A DNA stretch of 64,000 nt from Emticicia sp. CRIBPO (GTDB taxonomy: Bacteria; Bacteroidota; Bacteroidia; Cytophagales; Spirosomataceae). The notes beneath the pieces are model-generated. The model did no database searches. It was not told the origin of the DNA and saw only the letters and a program-made list of their open reading frames with translations. Position numbers and translations under genes: made by a program. Below are positions 16,375-25,807 of this stretch, one piece after another. The stretch's first letter is position 1, and the number at the start of each line of letters is the position of its first letter. Where the stretch lies: NCBI RefSeq assembly GCF_009905725.1, contig NZ_JAAAKV010000011.1, positions 1 to 64,000 of the forward strand. Direction: 5' to 3'.

Positions 16375-17565
16375 ATGAAAACAGCCTTATCCAGAGTTTT
16401 CTCTATTGATGTTTTCAGGGCCCTGACCATGTTCCTGATGATCTTTGTCAATGATTTGTGGACATTGTCGGGCATTCCGCTCTGGCTGGAACACTCCGAG
16501 GCCCATGTCGATTTTCTTGGATTTGCAGATACAATATTCCCTTGCTTCCTGTTTATCCTTGGCATGTCTGTTCCCCTGGCCATCCAAAAAAGACTATCCA
16601 AAGGAGATACAAAAACAGAGATCATAAAACACATCATTATCCGATCAGCTGCACTGTTGATCATGGGTGTTTTTACGGTCAATGTTCCGGAGATCAATAC
16701 AGAGGCTACAGGGCTAAGCTCGGCCTGGTTTCAGATACTGATGGTGTCAGGATTCTTCCTGATCTGGAATGTTTATCCTGAGAACGTCACAAAGACCGTT
16801 CGTATCATCCTTCAGGTGTCCGGAGCCGCCTTGCTGATCTTCCTGGCCGTTATATTCAGAGCCGGTGAGGCAGACAGCCTTAAAACCATGACACCTCAGT
16901 GGTGGGGCATCCTGGGCCTTATCGGGTGGTCTTATCTGACCTGTGCTCTTTTGTACCTGTTCACTTATAAAAACACCTTTGCCCTGATAGCTTCGGCAGC
17001 ATTCTTTCTGCTGATCAATATCGCCGGGCACTCCGGATGGCTGAAACAGCTCTGGCCCGACGGACCCGGCGACTGGATATTAGGCAACGGAGCTTTTCAT
17101 ATTTTTACTTTTGCGGGCATTTTAGCTACCCTGGTGGCTGCTCAATATCAGCCACAGGAAAAACAGTCAAAACTCCCTCTTGTATTGATTGGCATCGGTG
17201 TAGTTGTTCTGATTTCAGGACTTTTCGCCCGGAACTTCTTTATCATATCCAAGATTTACGCCACCCCTACCTGGGTACTTATATGTTCGGGGATTGCTTA
17301 CATTGCTTATGGAATCATTTATTATATCACCGATATCCGTAAAAAAGCCAACTGGTTTAACAGCATAAAAACAGCGGGAACAAGTACACTGACATGTTAC
17401 TTAATTCCTTATATTTACTACAGTGTCGGCGAACTTGTTCCACTTGAATTACCGGAAAGTCTTAAAACCGAAGGTATTGGTTTAGTTAAATCAATTCTCT
17501 TTGCCTTTCTGATCATCTGGATCACCAAACTCCTCGGCAAAATACAGATCAAACTAAAAATCTGA
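16375..17565 (+). CDS. HGSNAT/NagX-like membrane acyltransferase (DUF5009 type)
   Basis: A 396-residue inner-membrane protein with about 10-11 helices. The N-terminal RVFSIDVFRALTMFLMIFVND block, with the conserved Asp-Arg pair, FPCFLFILGMSVPLAI and the late TCYLIPYI segment are typical of the heparan-alpha-glucosaminide N-acetyltransferase family. The lysosomal member moves acetyl from cytosolic acetyl-CoA to terminal glucosamine on the far side of the membrane. Here it starts 3 nt after a secreted GH20-like hydrolase, which suggests acetylation followed by cleavage of amino sugars in the periplasm. The donor and substrate are inferred. Confidence 0.8.
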   Translation: MKTALSRVFSIDVFRALTMFLMIFVNDLWTLSGIPLWLEHSEAHVDFLGFADTIFPCFLFILGMSVPLAIQKRLSKGDTKTEIIKHIIIRSAALLIMGVFTVNVPEINTEATGLSSAWFQILMVSGFFLIWNVYPENVTKTVRIILQVSGAALLIFLAVIFRAGEADSLKTMTPQWWGILGLIGWSYLTCALLYLFTYKNTFALIASAAFFLLINIAGHSGWLKQLWPDGPGDWILGNGAFHIFTFAGILATLVAAQYQPQEKQSKLPLVLIGIGVVVLISGLFARNFFIISKIYATPTWVLICSGIAYIAYGIIYYITDIRKKANWFNSIKTAGTSTLTCYLIPYIYYSVGELVPLELPESLKTEGIGLVKSILFAFLIIWITKLLGKIQIKLKI

Positions 17566-17567
17566 AG

Positions 17568-18143
17568 ATGGAAACAGAAACCAAATACCTTGACAGTGTC
17601 CGGAAAATGTTTTTGTACTATAAAACTTTAGGTGAAAAAGCCATGGAGCAGCTTGAACCTGAACAGCTATTTTATACTCCTGATGAAGATACCAACAGCA
17701 TTGCCATGATTGTAAGACACATTCATGGCAATATGCTTTCCAGGTGGACTGATTTTCTGACCTCGGACGGAGAAAAAGACTGGCGTGACCGCGATGCGGA
17801 GTTCGAACAGCCGGTTGAAAACAAAGAGCTTCTTCTTCAACTCTGGCAAGAGGGCTGGGATTGCCTTTTAAAGGCCCTTGACGGGCTTAATGAAGACCAG
17901 ATGAGCAGCATTGTCTATATCAGGAATGAAGGCCACACAGTGACCGAGGCCATCAATCGCCAGCTGGCCCACTATCCTTATCATATCGGACAAATCGTGT
18001 TTTTTGCCAAAATGCTTAAAAAAGAAAAATGGAACAGTCTTTCTATTCCGAAAAACCATTCCAAAAAATATAATGACGGTAAATTTGCTAACGAAAAAAC
18101 GATCAGGAATTTTACAGACGAAGAACTTAAAAGGATAAAATAA
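17568..18143 (+). CDS. DinB-superfamily protein (DUF1572 type)
   Basis: A 191-residue four-helix-bundle protein. The spacing of RHIHGN (near residue 48) and HYPYHIGQI (near 137) gives the His triad that binds a metal in DinB/YfiT-like proteins, and the W-rich segment at 75-100 is typical of DUF1572. Some relatives are thiol-dependent transferases such as bacillithiol S-transferases; the reaction here is unknown. It starts 2 nt after the upstream acyltransferase gene and ends 2 nt before the convergent nuoJ stop, so it is the last gene of the GH20-like/acyltransferase operon. Confidence 0.85.
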   Translation: METETKYLDSVRKMFLYYKTLGEKAMEQLEPEQLFYTPDEDTNSIAMIVRHIHGNMLSRWTDFLTSDGEKDWRDRDAEFEQPVENKELLLQLWQEGWDCLLKALDGLNEDQMSSIVYIRNEGHTVTEAINRQLAHYPYHIGQIVFFAKMLKKEKWNSLSIPKNHSKKYNDGKFANEKTIRNFTDEELKRIK

Positions 18144-18145
18144 TC

Positions 18146-18694
18146 TCAGAAGTTTCTTTCGCCTTTCTCTCTCTTACCCAACATCACCGCTCCGGCCATC
18201 GCGATCAGGAACAAAACCGAAACCAGCTCAAATGGTAAAAGGTAATCCTGGTACAACACATTACCAAGGGTTTCAATCATACCCGTCTGAGATCTGAACG
18301 ACTCAGGATTAAGATACTGCACTTCAGCTTTTTTTAGTGAACTGATGAGAATCAGGCCTAATAAACTCCCCAGAACAGTAGCCACAATCAGTACGGTGTT
18401 CCTGTTGAGTTCCGTACTCTCTTCTCTCAGGTTCAGGAACATGATCACAAATATGAACAAAACCATAATGGCCCCGGCATAAACAATGATATTGACGGCC
18501 GCCAGAAACTGGGCGTTCAGCATCACATAGTGTGCTGACAAAGAAAAGAAAGTAAGAATTAAATAGATAACGCTGTGTATCGGATTTTTAGACATGATCG
18601 TACCCAATGCTCCGAAAAGAGCCATCACCGACAGTCCGTAAAATGCCCATTGTGTTGGTGTAAGTGCCTTAACTACTTCTATATATTGATTCAT
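18146..18694 (-). CDS. nuoJ: NADH-quinone oxidoreductase subunit J
   Basis: A 182-residue inner-membrane subunit of respiratory complex I with five predicted helices (about 18-35, 40-58, 65-85, 100-122 and 152-172). The NIIVYAGAIMVLFIFVIM stretch in the third helix is the family's quinone-gate region. It is the last nuo gene here. nuoK, L, M and N, which usually follow it, are absent; a DinB gene lies directly on the other strand. Confidence 0.93.
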   Translation of the reverse strand: MNQYIEVVKALTPTQWAFYGLSVMALFGALGTIMSKNPIHSVIYLILTFFSLSAHYVMLNAQFLAAVNIIVYAGAIMVLFIFVIMFLNLREESTELNRNTVLIVATVLGSLLGLILISSLKKAEVQYLNPESFRSQTGMIETLGNVLYQDYLLPFELVSVLFLIAMAGAVMLGKREKGERNF

Positions 18695-18708
18695 TGTCTC
18701 TTAATGGT

Positions 18709-19263
18709 TTACTTTTGTTTATCCCAAAGTTTTTGCATTTCCTCTTTGGTCCATGCATCCCTTTCATATCTGTCATTCATATCTTCAACTAACTGATCTT
18801 TTCCGTAGATCACCTGCTCTCTGCTGGTAAACACCGGAACAAACTTATCATGTCTCAGATAAACAGCTTCTTTAGGACAAGCTTCTTCACACAATCCACA
18901 GAAAATACAACGCAGCATGTTGATCTCATAAGCTGCTGCATACTTCTCTTCCCTGTACAGATGCTCTTCACCCTTCACCCTTTCGGCAGCCACCATCGAA
19001 ATAGCCTCTGCAGGACAAGCCACCGCACACAAGCCGCAGGCTGTGCAACGCTCTCTTCCCTGCTCGTCTCTTTTCAGAATGTGATGCCCTCTGAATACCG
19101 GCCCGAGATATCTCTTTTGCTCAGGATATCTGATGGTAGGCTTTTTCATGAAAAAGTGCTTCAACGTGATTCCCATACCCCTTGCAATCTCAGGGAGATA
19201 CAGGGTCTCAAGAAGTGTCATTTCACTTTTATCTGTTTTCTTAGATCTATCGGTTAATTGCAT
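18709..19263 (-). CDS. nuoI: NADH-quinone oxidoreductase subunit I
   Basis: A 184-residue ferredoxin-like subunit. Two 4Fe-4S motifs are present, CTACGLCAVACPAEAI (about residues 77-92) and CIFCGLCEEACPKEAV (about 118-133), carrying clusters N6a and N6b that relay electrons from the peripheral arm toward quinone. An amphipathic N-terminal helix anchors it to the membrane arm. It lies between nuoH and nuoJ in the same operon with 14-21 nt gaps. Confidence 0.97.
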   Translation of the reverse strand: MQLTDRSKKTDKSEMTLLETLYLPEIARGMGITLKHFFMKKPTIRYPEQKRYLGPVFRGHHILKRDEQGRERCTACGLCAVACPAEAISMVAAERVKGEEHLYREEKYAAAYEINMLRCIFCGLCEEACPKEAVYLRHDKFVPVFTSREQVIYGKDQLVEDMNDRYERDAWTKEEMQKLWDKQK

Positions 19264-19284
19264 AAAATTCGAATTAAATATCTT

Positions 19285-20427
19285 TTAAACAGCTGTTTTC
19301 TTTGGTTTTATCAAAGGCCAGATCAAACCTAACACGACCGCAAAGCAGGCAAGTCCTATCCAGCTACCCATTAATGGTTTGCCTGATAACTCTGCCGCGG
19401 CGGTTATCACAAGGTTAATGACAGACAAAGGCAAAAGCCCTTTCCAGCCCAGGTTCATTAACTGATCATATCTGAATCTCGGAAGGGTCCATCTCACCCA
19501 CATGAATAAAAATATAAAGAAGCATATTTTACCTAACAAAACCAATATCCCGATACCCGTAGCCAGGTTATGACCCACCGTAAAGCTTGTTGATTTCACC
19601 AGGAAGCCATGCACCCAATCCATACCCGGATAATTAAATCCGCCAAAATATAAAGAAGCCAGTACCGCTGAAGTCACAAACATGTTTACATATTCTGAAA
19701 ACAGGTATAAACCCAGTTTCATTGAACCATATTCTGTGTGATATCCGGCTACCAGTTCGTTTTCAGATTCCGGAAGGTCAAAAGGCGTTCTGTTGCACTC
19801 AGCAAAAGCACAGGTCAGGAAAATAATAAAGCCCATAGGCTGATAAAAGATGTTCCAGTTGATGCCGTGCTGATCTTCAACGATTTTACGGATAGACAAA
19901 GACTCAGACATCATCAGGATGGCAATGATGGATAATCCCATGGCCAACTCATAAGAAATATTCTGAGATGCTGCCCTGATGGCCCCGTAAAGTGAATACT
20001 TGTTATTCGAAGACCATCCACCAATCAGGATACCATAAACACCTAATGAAACGATACCAAAAACCCACAGAATACCAATATTAACATCTATTCCCTGCAC
20101 AAGGACCGCTTGTCCTGCATAAATAAAAGAGTCACCAAAAGGAATAACGGCCGACGTAAGCAAAGCCGTAAGCATCGCTAAAGACGGCCCGAGAATAAAA
20201 AGCCACTTATCGGCCTTGGTCGGAATAAAATCTTCTTTAAAAAACAGCTTTCCTGCATCGGCAAGAGGTTGCAGTATCCCGAATGGGCCCGCATAATCAG
20301 GACCGATCCTGTCCTGGATGTAAGCTGCAATTACCCGTTCAAAATACGTTTCATAGGCCGCGATACCTAAAGAAACTGCAAATATGACAAGTATAATAAT
20401 GGTCTTTAATATGAAAATCGAATCCAT
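19285..20427 (-). CDS. nuoH: NADH-quinone oxidoreductase subunit H
   Basis: A 380-residue membrane subunit with about eight helices. It carries the subunit H signatures AAYIQDRIGPDYAGPFGILQ near residue 35 and FAECNRTPFDLPESENELVAGYHTEY around residue 210, the latter being the loop that lines the quinone chamber. It joins the peripheral and membrane arms of complex I. Gene order is as in the standard nuo operon. Confidence 0.97.
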   Translation of the reverse strand: MDSIFILKTIIILVIFAVSLGIAAYETYFERVIAAYIQDRIGPDYAGPFGILQPLADAGKLFFKEDFIPTKADKWLFILGPSLAMLTALLTSAVIPFGDSFIYAGQAVLVQGIDVNIGILWVFGIVSLGVYGILIGGWSSNNKYSLYGAIRAASQNISYELAMGLSIIAILMMSESLSIRKIVEDQHGINWNIFYQPMGFIIFLTCAFAECNRTPFDLPESENELVAGYHTEYGSMKLGLYLFSEYVNMFVTSAVLASLYFGGFNYPGMDWVHGFLVKSTSFTVGHNLATGIGILVLLGKICFFIFLFMWVRWTLPRFRYDQLMNLGWKGLLPLSVINLVITAAAELSGKPLMGSWIGLACFAVVLGLIWPLIKPKKTAV

Positions 20428-20456
20428 TCAAATATGATTTATTAATGCCGGATTAA

Positions 20457-21548
20457 TTATTTCGAGAAAAACTCTTCGTTTTTAGCCATCAGAGCTTTGT
20501 AATCTTCTGACTTTTTAATTTCAGATAGATTTTTATCGTAAGGTCTGTCGTCATCTACTTCTTTGTAGTTCTGAGCAGCATATTTCAAAGCAAAAGATGG
20601 TTTTTCAACTAATTTATTGCTGTACTTGTTCGCTGAAATCACAGAATGCCTGGCCACTTTCATAGGCCCTTCGATGGTCCAGTCGGAAGTTTTCTTACGG
20701 TCGTATCTGCAGGTATTGCAAATAAACTCTTCTACCTCACCCCACTGATTTTTCCTGGCAGTTACCCTGATGACTTCCTCGCCTCTGTACCACAAAGTTA
20801 CTTTTCCTGAACATTTCTCACAATCACAGTGAGCATCTACAGGTTTAGAGAACCAAACCCTGTTTTTGAATCTGTAAGTCTTGTCGGTTAAAGCACCCAC
20901 CGGACAAACATCAATCATGTTTCCTGAAAAATCATTATCGATGGCATTCGAAATATAAGTACTGATCTCCGAATGATCTCCGCGGTTCATCACACCATGA
21001 ACCCTCTTGTTGGTAATCTGGTCGGCAGTATAAACACACCTGTAACAAAGGATACAACGGTTCATATGAAGCTGTATCTTATCACCGATGTCTTCTCTTT
21101 CAAAAGTCCTTCTGTCTTCCTCAAAACGCGTACCTCCGGTGCCATGCTCAAAAGAGAAATCCTGAAGGTGACACTCACCTGCCTGGTCACAAACCGGGCA
21201 ATCCAGCGGGTGATTGATGAGCAGGAACTCCACAACACCTTTTCTGGCTTCGATAACCTCCGGGCTGCTGTAATTCTCCACTTTCATTCCGTCCTGAGCC
21301 TGGGTGATGCATGATGCCACCAGCTTAGGCATAGGCCTCGGATCTTTTTCTGAACCGGCCGTTACCTTCACAAGACATGCCCTGCATTTACCTCCGGTAC
21401 CTTTCAATGGCTTGTAATAGCACATAGCGGGAGGAGCTACTTCCGGTCCGATCATTCTGGCAGCTTCCAGAATGCTTGTACCTGCCGGAACCTGAACTTC
21501 CTTACCGTCAATTGTTACTTTTATAAGCTGAGGTGCAATATTTTCCAT
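20457..21548 (-). CDS. nuoG: NADH-quinone oxidoreductase subunit G, short form
   Basis: A 363-residue NuoG-type subunit. The N-terminal 2Fe-2S ferredoxin (CYYKPL, CRACLVKV), a His-Cys cluster motif (HPLDCPVCDQAGECHLQD near 110) and the 4Fe-4S site (CILCYRCV ... DVCPVGALT) are intact. A further cysteine group (CDCEKC ... CNTC, about 240-280) resembles the Fe4S4 domain that precedes the molybdopterin-oxidoreductase fold. The catalytically dead C-terminal molybdopterin-type half, found in E. coli NuoG (about 900 residues), is missing and replaced by a charged tail. Short NuoG is usual in Bacteroidota. Confidence 0.95.
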   Translation of the reverse strand: MENIAPQLIKVTIDGKEVQVPAGTSILEAARMIGPEVAPPAMCYYKPLKGTGGKCRACLVKVTAGSEKDPRPMPKLVASCITQAQDGMKVENYSSPEVIEARKGVVEFLLINHPLDCPVCDQAGECHLQDFSFEHGTGGTRFEEDRRTFEREDIGDKIQLHMNRCILCYRCVYTADQITNKRVHGVMNRGDHSEISTYISNAIDNDFSGNMIDVCPVGALTDKTYRFKNRVWFSKPVDAHCDCEKCSGKVTLWYRGEEVIRVTARKNQWGEVEEFICNTCRYDRKKTSDWTIEGPMKVARHSVISANKYSNKLVEKPSFALKYAAQNYKEVDDDRPYDKNLSEIKKSEDYKALMAKNEEFFSK

Positions 21549-21575
21549 TAATGCTTTTATTAAAATTTAAATATC

Positions 21576-22925
21576 TTAAACAGACATTTCATTTAAATGC
21601 TGATAAACGGCCCCTGGTTTTGAAGCGGCTCCGGGGTTAGTCACATGCCACTCAAACTCATCTCTGAAGTGTCTGATGGCACTGGCTATCGGCCATGCTG
21701 CTGCGTCACCCAACGGGCAAATCGTATTCCCTTCTATTTTTTTAGCTACATCCACCAACAGGTCGATGTCTCTCATATTTCCATGTCCGTGCTCAATCCT
21801 GTGAAGCACTTTCTCCATCCAGCCGGTACCTTCACGACACGGGGAGCATTGCCCGCATGATTCATGATGATAAAACCGGGAGAAATTCCAGGTGTTTCTG
21901 ACAATACAGGTCGTTTCATCCATAGCGATAAACCCTCCTGAGCCCAACATCGTACCTGTGGCAAAACCACCTTCTGAAAGTGACTCATAGGACATCAGCC
22001 TGCCTTCGCCGTTAGCCGTCTTCATGAAAAGATGGGCAGGAAGGATAGGCACAGATGAACCTCCGGCTACCACGGCCTTCAGATGGTGTCCGTCGCGGAT
22101 ACCGCCACAATACTCATCAGAATTTAAAAACTCATCTACCGGAAGGCCCAGTTCTATCTCGTAAACCCCCGGTTTTCTGATATGTCCTGAAGCAGAAATC
22201 AACTTCGTTCCCGTGCTTCTGCCAACTCCTATTTTAGCGTATTCCTCTCCACCGTTATTAACGATCCATGAAACCGTGGCTATTGATTCCACATTGTTCA
22301 CTACCGTAGGGCACTGATAAAGTCCTTTGACAGCTGGGAAAGGTGGTTTGTTTCTCGGATTTCCGCGTTTACCTTCCAATGATTCCAGCAAAGCGGTTTC
22401 TTCTCCGCAGATGTACGCTCCGCCGCCCGGTTGTACCACCAGTTCGAGATCATACCCTGTTCCCAGAATATTTTTACCCAGAAAACCTGCCGCTTTAGCT
22501 TCTTCGATGGCTTTTTCGAGAATTCTGATGACATACATCAGCTCTCCTCTTACATAAATAAATGACTTATTGGCTCCTAAAGCATAACTCGAAATGATCA
22601 TCCCTTCGATCAGAAGGTGCGGAAGGCATTTCATCAGGTAATGGTCTTTGAAAGTACCGGGCTCCGACTCATCAGCGTTACACACGAGATATCTCGGCAC
22701 ACCCTCCGGCTTGGCCAGAAAGCTCCATTTCATACCCATGGGAAAACCCGCTCCTCCTCTTCCTCTCACACCTGACTTTTTAACTTCCTCCACGACTTCA
22801 TCAGGAGTCAGTTTCTTTAAAGCCTTTTCAACGCCGGTATAGCCACCTTTCTGTCTGTAAACTTCGTAGGTTTCAATGCCCGGAACGTTGATATGTTCCA
22901 ATAATATTTTCTTTGTATTTGCCAT
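21576..22925 (-). CDS. nuoF: NADH-quinone oxidoreductase subunit F
   Basis: A 449-residue flavoprotein that takes electrons from NADH. GRGGAGFPMGMKWSF (about 55-70) and the YICGEETALLESLEG segment bind NADH and FMN. CGQCSPCREG (about 352-361) plus a later Cys in NTICPLGDAA carry the 4Fe-4S cluster N3. It works with NuoE and NuoG in the dehydrogenase module and is encoded between them. The 2-nt gap to nuoE suggests translational coupling. Confidence 0.97.
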   Translation of the reverse strand: MANTKKILLEHINVPGIETYEVYRQKGGYTGVEKALKKLTPDEVVEEVKKSGVRGRGGAGFPMGMKWSFLAKPEGVPRYLVCNADESEPGTFKDHYLMKCLPHLLIEGMIISSYALGANKSFIYVRGELMYVIRILEKAIEEAKAAGFLGKNILGTGYDLELVVQPGGGAYICGEETALLESLEGKRGNPRNKPPFPAVKGLYQCPTVVNNVESIATVSWIVNNGGEEYAKIGVGRSTGTKLISASGHIRKPGVYEIELGLPVDEFLNSDEYCGGIRDGHHLKAVVAGGSSVPILPAHLFMKTANGEGRLMSYESLSEGGFATGTMLGSGGFIAMDETTCIVRNTWNFSRFYHHESCGQCSPCREGTGWMEKVLHRIEHGHGNMRDIDLLVDVAKKIEGNTICPLGDAAAWPIASAIRHFRDEFEWHVTNPGAASKPGAVYQHLNEMSV

Positions 22926-22927
22926 TA

Positions 22928-23437
22928 TTATTTACTCAGATCTTCAATAATTTCGTCAATTTTCTGATTGTTGAGGTGCATATAGAACTTCTCCCTGATC
23001 TGGAAGCAAGGGCCCCAGCCGCAGGCAGCCAGACATTCCACTTCTTTGATGGTAAAAACCCCGTCAGAAGTAGTTTCCCCGGTTTCTATATTTAGTTTTT
23101 GTTTCAGATAATCATAAACTTCCTCTCCGCCCATGGTGCAGCAAGGACCTGTACGGCAATATTCGATCACGTGCTTTCCGACAGGCTCCAGGTGGAACAT
23201 GGTGTAGAAAGTAGCGACTTCATAAACCTCAACGGGCTGGATAGAGAGCAATTCCGCCACATAATCCATGGTTGCAGCACTGACCCATCCGAACTGTTCC
23301 TGAGCCAGGTGCAAGACCGGCAACAGGGCCGACTTCTGCCTTCCTTCAGGATATCTTTGTATGATCTCCTCAACCTTTTTTAAACGCTCTGCTGTAAAAG
23401 CTGTTTTTGTTGCTGTTTCAGCCATATAGTTTTTCAA
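22928..23437 (-). CDS. nuoE: NADH-quinone oxidoreductase subunit E
   Basis: A 169-residue thioredoxin-like ferredoxin. The 2Fe-2S ligands are visible as C-RTGP-C near residue 92-97 and CLAAC about 40 residues later. An N-terminal helical bundle ends in QKSALLPVLHLAQEQFGW, typical of the family. The cluster (N1a) sits beside the FMN of NuoF. It lies between nuoD and nuoF. Confidence 0.96.
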   Translation of the reverse strand: MKNYMAETATKTAFTAERLKKVEEIIQRYPEGRQKSALLPVLHLAQEQFGWVSAATMDYVAELLSIQPVEVYEVATFYTMFHLEPVGKHVIEYCRTGPCCTMGGEEVYDYLKQKLNIETGETTSDGVFTIKEVECLAACGWGPCFQIREKFYMHLNNQKIDEIIEDLSK

Positions 23438-23449
23438 TTATTTCTTAAA

Positions 23450-24691
23450 TTAAGCATCCAGTTCACCTGCAATCACATTGAGACTACTCATGATCGCCAC
23501 AGCATCAGATATGGTTAATCCTTTGCACATTTCAGGGTAAGCCTGGTAATATATAAAAGATGGTCTGCGGAAGTGAAGTCTGAAAGGAGCCCTTCCGCCG
23601 TCACTTACGAGATAAAAGCCTACTTCACCGTTTCCGCCTTCAACGGCCTGATACACTTCACCGGCCGGGGCATCAATTTCTCCCATCACAATTTTAAAGT
23701 GATAGATCAATGCTTCCATGTTACGGTAAACCTCTCTTTTCGGAGGAAGGTAATAATGATCTTCGTTAGCGTAATAAGGCCCCTCAGGAAGGTTCTCCAG
23801 AGCCTGACGGACAATCTTCATACTTTCATGAATCTCACCGTTTCTGACCATAAAGCGGTCGTAGGTATCACCATTGTGACCCACAGGTATCTCAAAATCA
23901 AAGTCTTCATAGGAAGAGTACGGCTCCATCACCCTGACGTCATAGTCAATACCGGCTGCACGAAGGTTAGGACCTGTAAAACCATATTCCATGGCTCTTT
24001 TGCCTGTGATACCTCCTACATTGACCGTCCTGTCCATGAAAATCCTGTTGCGGTTAAACATCTTCTCAAATTCCCCCATTATTCTCGGGAGACTGTTGTT
24101 AACCAGGTCACGGATCTTCGCAATAGCTGTCGGCGAAAGGTCTCTTTCCATACCACCGAAACGACCCATGTTGGTGGTCAGCCTGGCACCGCACATCTCT
24201 TCGTAAATCTCATATATTTTTTCTCTCTCCTGCATCACATACAGGAAACCCGAATAGGCTCCGGTATCCACACCGAGGATCGAGTTACAAATCAGGTGGT
24301 CTGAAATACGGGCCAGCTCCATCATGATGACACGGATGTACTGAGCTCTTTTAGGAACGTTTATCCCTAACAGCTTTTCAACCGTCAGGTGCCATCCGAA
24401 GTTATTGATAGGTGACGAACAGTAGTTCATCCTGTCCGTCAGGGTCGTAATCTGATAAAAAGGCCTTCTTTCGGCTATTTTCTCAAAAGCCCTGTGAATG
24501 TAACCAACTGTTTGCTCACCGGATACAATCCTGTCACCATCCATCTGCAGGATGTTCTGGAAGATACCGTGGGTAGCCGGGTGAGTTGGCCCTAAGTTCA
24601 GGGTAGTATATTCATGATCCTCAACAATCGGCTGATTGAGAGCCAGGGCCTCATTAGCAGTGGTAGGAATAATTAGTTCTTGATCTGTCAT
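23450..24691 (-). CDS. nuoD: NADH-quinone oxidoreductase subunit D
   Basis: A 413-residue 49-kDa-type subunit. LNLGPTHPATHGIF near residue 31-44 carries the quinone-site His, and the C-terminal DAVAIMSSLNVIAGELDA is the family end with its Asp-Arg-like region changed to a short acidic tail. With NuoB it forms the quinone pocket. It is a separate protein from NuoC here, in contrast with the fused NuoCD of E. coli. Confidence 0.97.
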   Translation of the reverse strand: MTDQELIIPTTANEALALNQPIVEDHEYTTLNLGPTHPATHGIFQNILQMDGDRIVSGEQTVGYIHRAFEKIAERRPFYQITTLTDRMNYCSSPINNFGWHLTVEKLLGINVPKRAQYIRVIMMELARISDHLICNSILGVDTGAYSGFLYVMQEREKIYEIYEEMCGARLTTNMGRFGGMERDLSPTAIAKIRDLVNNSLPRIMGEFEKMFNRNRIFMDRTVNVGGITGKRAMEYGFTGPNLRAAGIDYDVRVMEPYSSYEDFDFEIPVGHNGDTYDRFMVRNGEIHESMKIVRQALENLPEGPYYANEDHYYLPPKREVYRNMEALIYHFKIVMGEIDAPAGEVYQAVEGGNGEVGFYLVSDGGRAPFRLHFRRPSFIYYQAYPEMCKGLTISDAVAIMSSLNVIAGELDA

Positions 24692-24702
24692 CTGAGATGT
24701 TT

Positions 24703-25203
24703 TTATCTGCCAAATAATGCGTCAATCTTGTCTTCACGGGTTGCATCCTCCAATGGATATTCCTTCCTCATCGGGAAGTAGTCCATTTCATCAATATTAA
24801 GGATTCTTTTAAGGTTCGGGTGACCTGTGAAAATGATTCCGTAAAAATCAAAGGTCTCTCTTTCCATCCAGTTGGCACCGGCAAATATCCCGGTCATTGA
24901 TGGAATGTTGATATCGTTTTCAGATAAAAATACTTTGATTCTTATCCGGACATTGTTTTCCCAGCTATGCATGTGATAAATCACACCAAATTCCGCTCCT
25001 TTATTATCCGGAATATGAATTCCGGTAATGTCTGTCAAAAAAGTAAATCTGAATTTCTCATGATCATTGAGGTAGCTGATCACTTCAAGTATATTTTCTC
25101 TTTGAGTAGTAACCGTAAGAAGTCCGTAAGGTTCTTCCAGGTTAAAAAGTTTCTCACCGAAATGAGCTACAATGTCTTCAACTACTTCCTGATTTGATAC
25201 CAT
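24703..25203 (-). CDS. nuoC: NADH-quinone oxidoreductase subunit C
   Basis: A 166-residue 30-kDa-type subunit. The conserved ERETFDFYGIIFTGHPNLKR block (about 109-130), followed by DYFPMRKEYPLED, is the family signature. It packs NuoD and NuoB together in the hydrophilic arm. It lies 11 nt upstream of nuoD and is unfused. Confidence 0.96.
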   Translation of the reverse strand: MVSNQEVVEDIVAHFGEKLFNLEEPYGLLTVTTQRENILEVISYLNDHEKFRFTFLTDITGIHIPDNKGAEFGVIYHMHSWENNVRIRIKVFLSENDINIPSMTGIFAGANWMERETFDFYGIIFTGHPNLKRILNIDEMDYFPMRKEYPLEDATREDKIDALFGR

Positions 25204-25230
25204 ATTAAAATTTAATTAAGGCTGCCTGTG

Positions 25231-25773
25231 TTAAAGTATTTTGTACGATTCGAGCAATGCTTTATACTCCGGGGAATTTCTTCTTCTCAGAGGTTCGTTT
25301 TTGGCGATTTCCCTGATCTGCATCAAACCATCAAGAATCTGCTCCGGTCTCGGCGGACATCCCGGAACATAGACATCCACAGGGATGATCCTGTCAATTC
25401 CCTGTAAAACAGAATAAGTATCAAAAATACCTCCTGAAGAAGCACATGCACCGACAGCAATCACCCAGCGGGGCTCGGCCATCTGAAGATATACCTGCTT
25501 CACCACCGGACCCATTTTTTTGGCAATGGTACCCATCACCATCAAAAGGTCAGCCTGTCTTGGCGAAAAGCTGGGTCTTTCTGAACCAAATCTTGAAATA
25601 TCATAATGAGAGCCCATAGTGGCCATAAACTCGATTCCGCAACAAGAGGTCGCAAACGGCAAAGGCCAGAGTGAGTGACTTCTGGCCAAACCAATAACTT
25701 TATCTAATGAAGTGGCAAAAAAACCGGACCCTTCCAAACCTTCAGGAGCCTCTACCATTTTTACAGTACTCAT
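25231..25773 (-). CDS. nuoB: NADH-quinone oxidoreductase subunit B
   Basis: A 180-residue PSST-type subunit that holds 4Fe-4S cluster N2, the last step before quinone. The ligands are visible: the adjacent Cys pair in FATSCCGIEFMAT (about 42-54), GACASSGGIF (about 108-117) and VPGCPPRPE (about 137-145). It is encoded between nuoA and nuoC. Confidence 0.97.
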   Translation of the reverse strand: MSTVKMVEAPEGLEGSGFFATSLDKVIGLARSHSLWPLPFATSCCGIEFMATMGSHYDISRFGSERPSFSPRQADLLMVMGTIAKKMGPVVKQVYLQMAEPRWVIAVGACASSGGIFDTYSVLQGIDRIIPVDVYVPGCPPRPEQILDGLMQIREIAKNEPLRRRNSPEYKALLESYKIL

Positions 25774-25807
25774 AATCTTCTTAAATTATTTTTAACAGTA
25801 AGCCTGC

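Noticed and set aside
23573-24304. Plus-strand reading frame of 243 residues over nuoD
   Set aside because: It is antisense to the well-conserved nuoD and has no domain.
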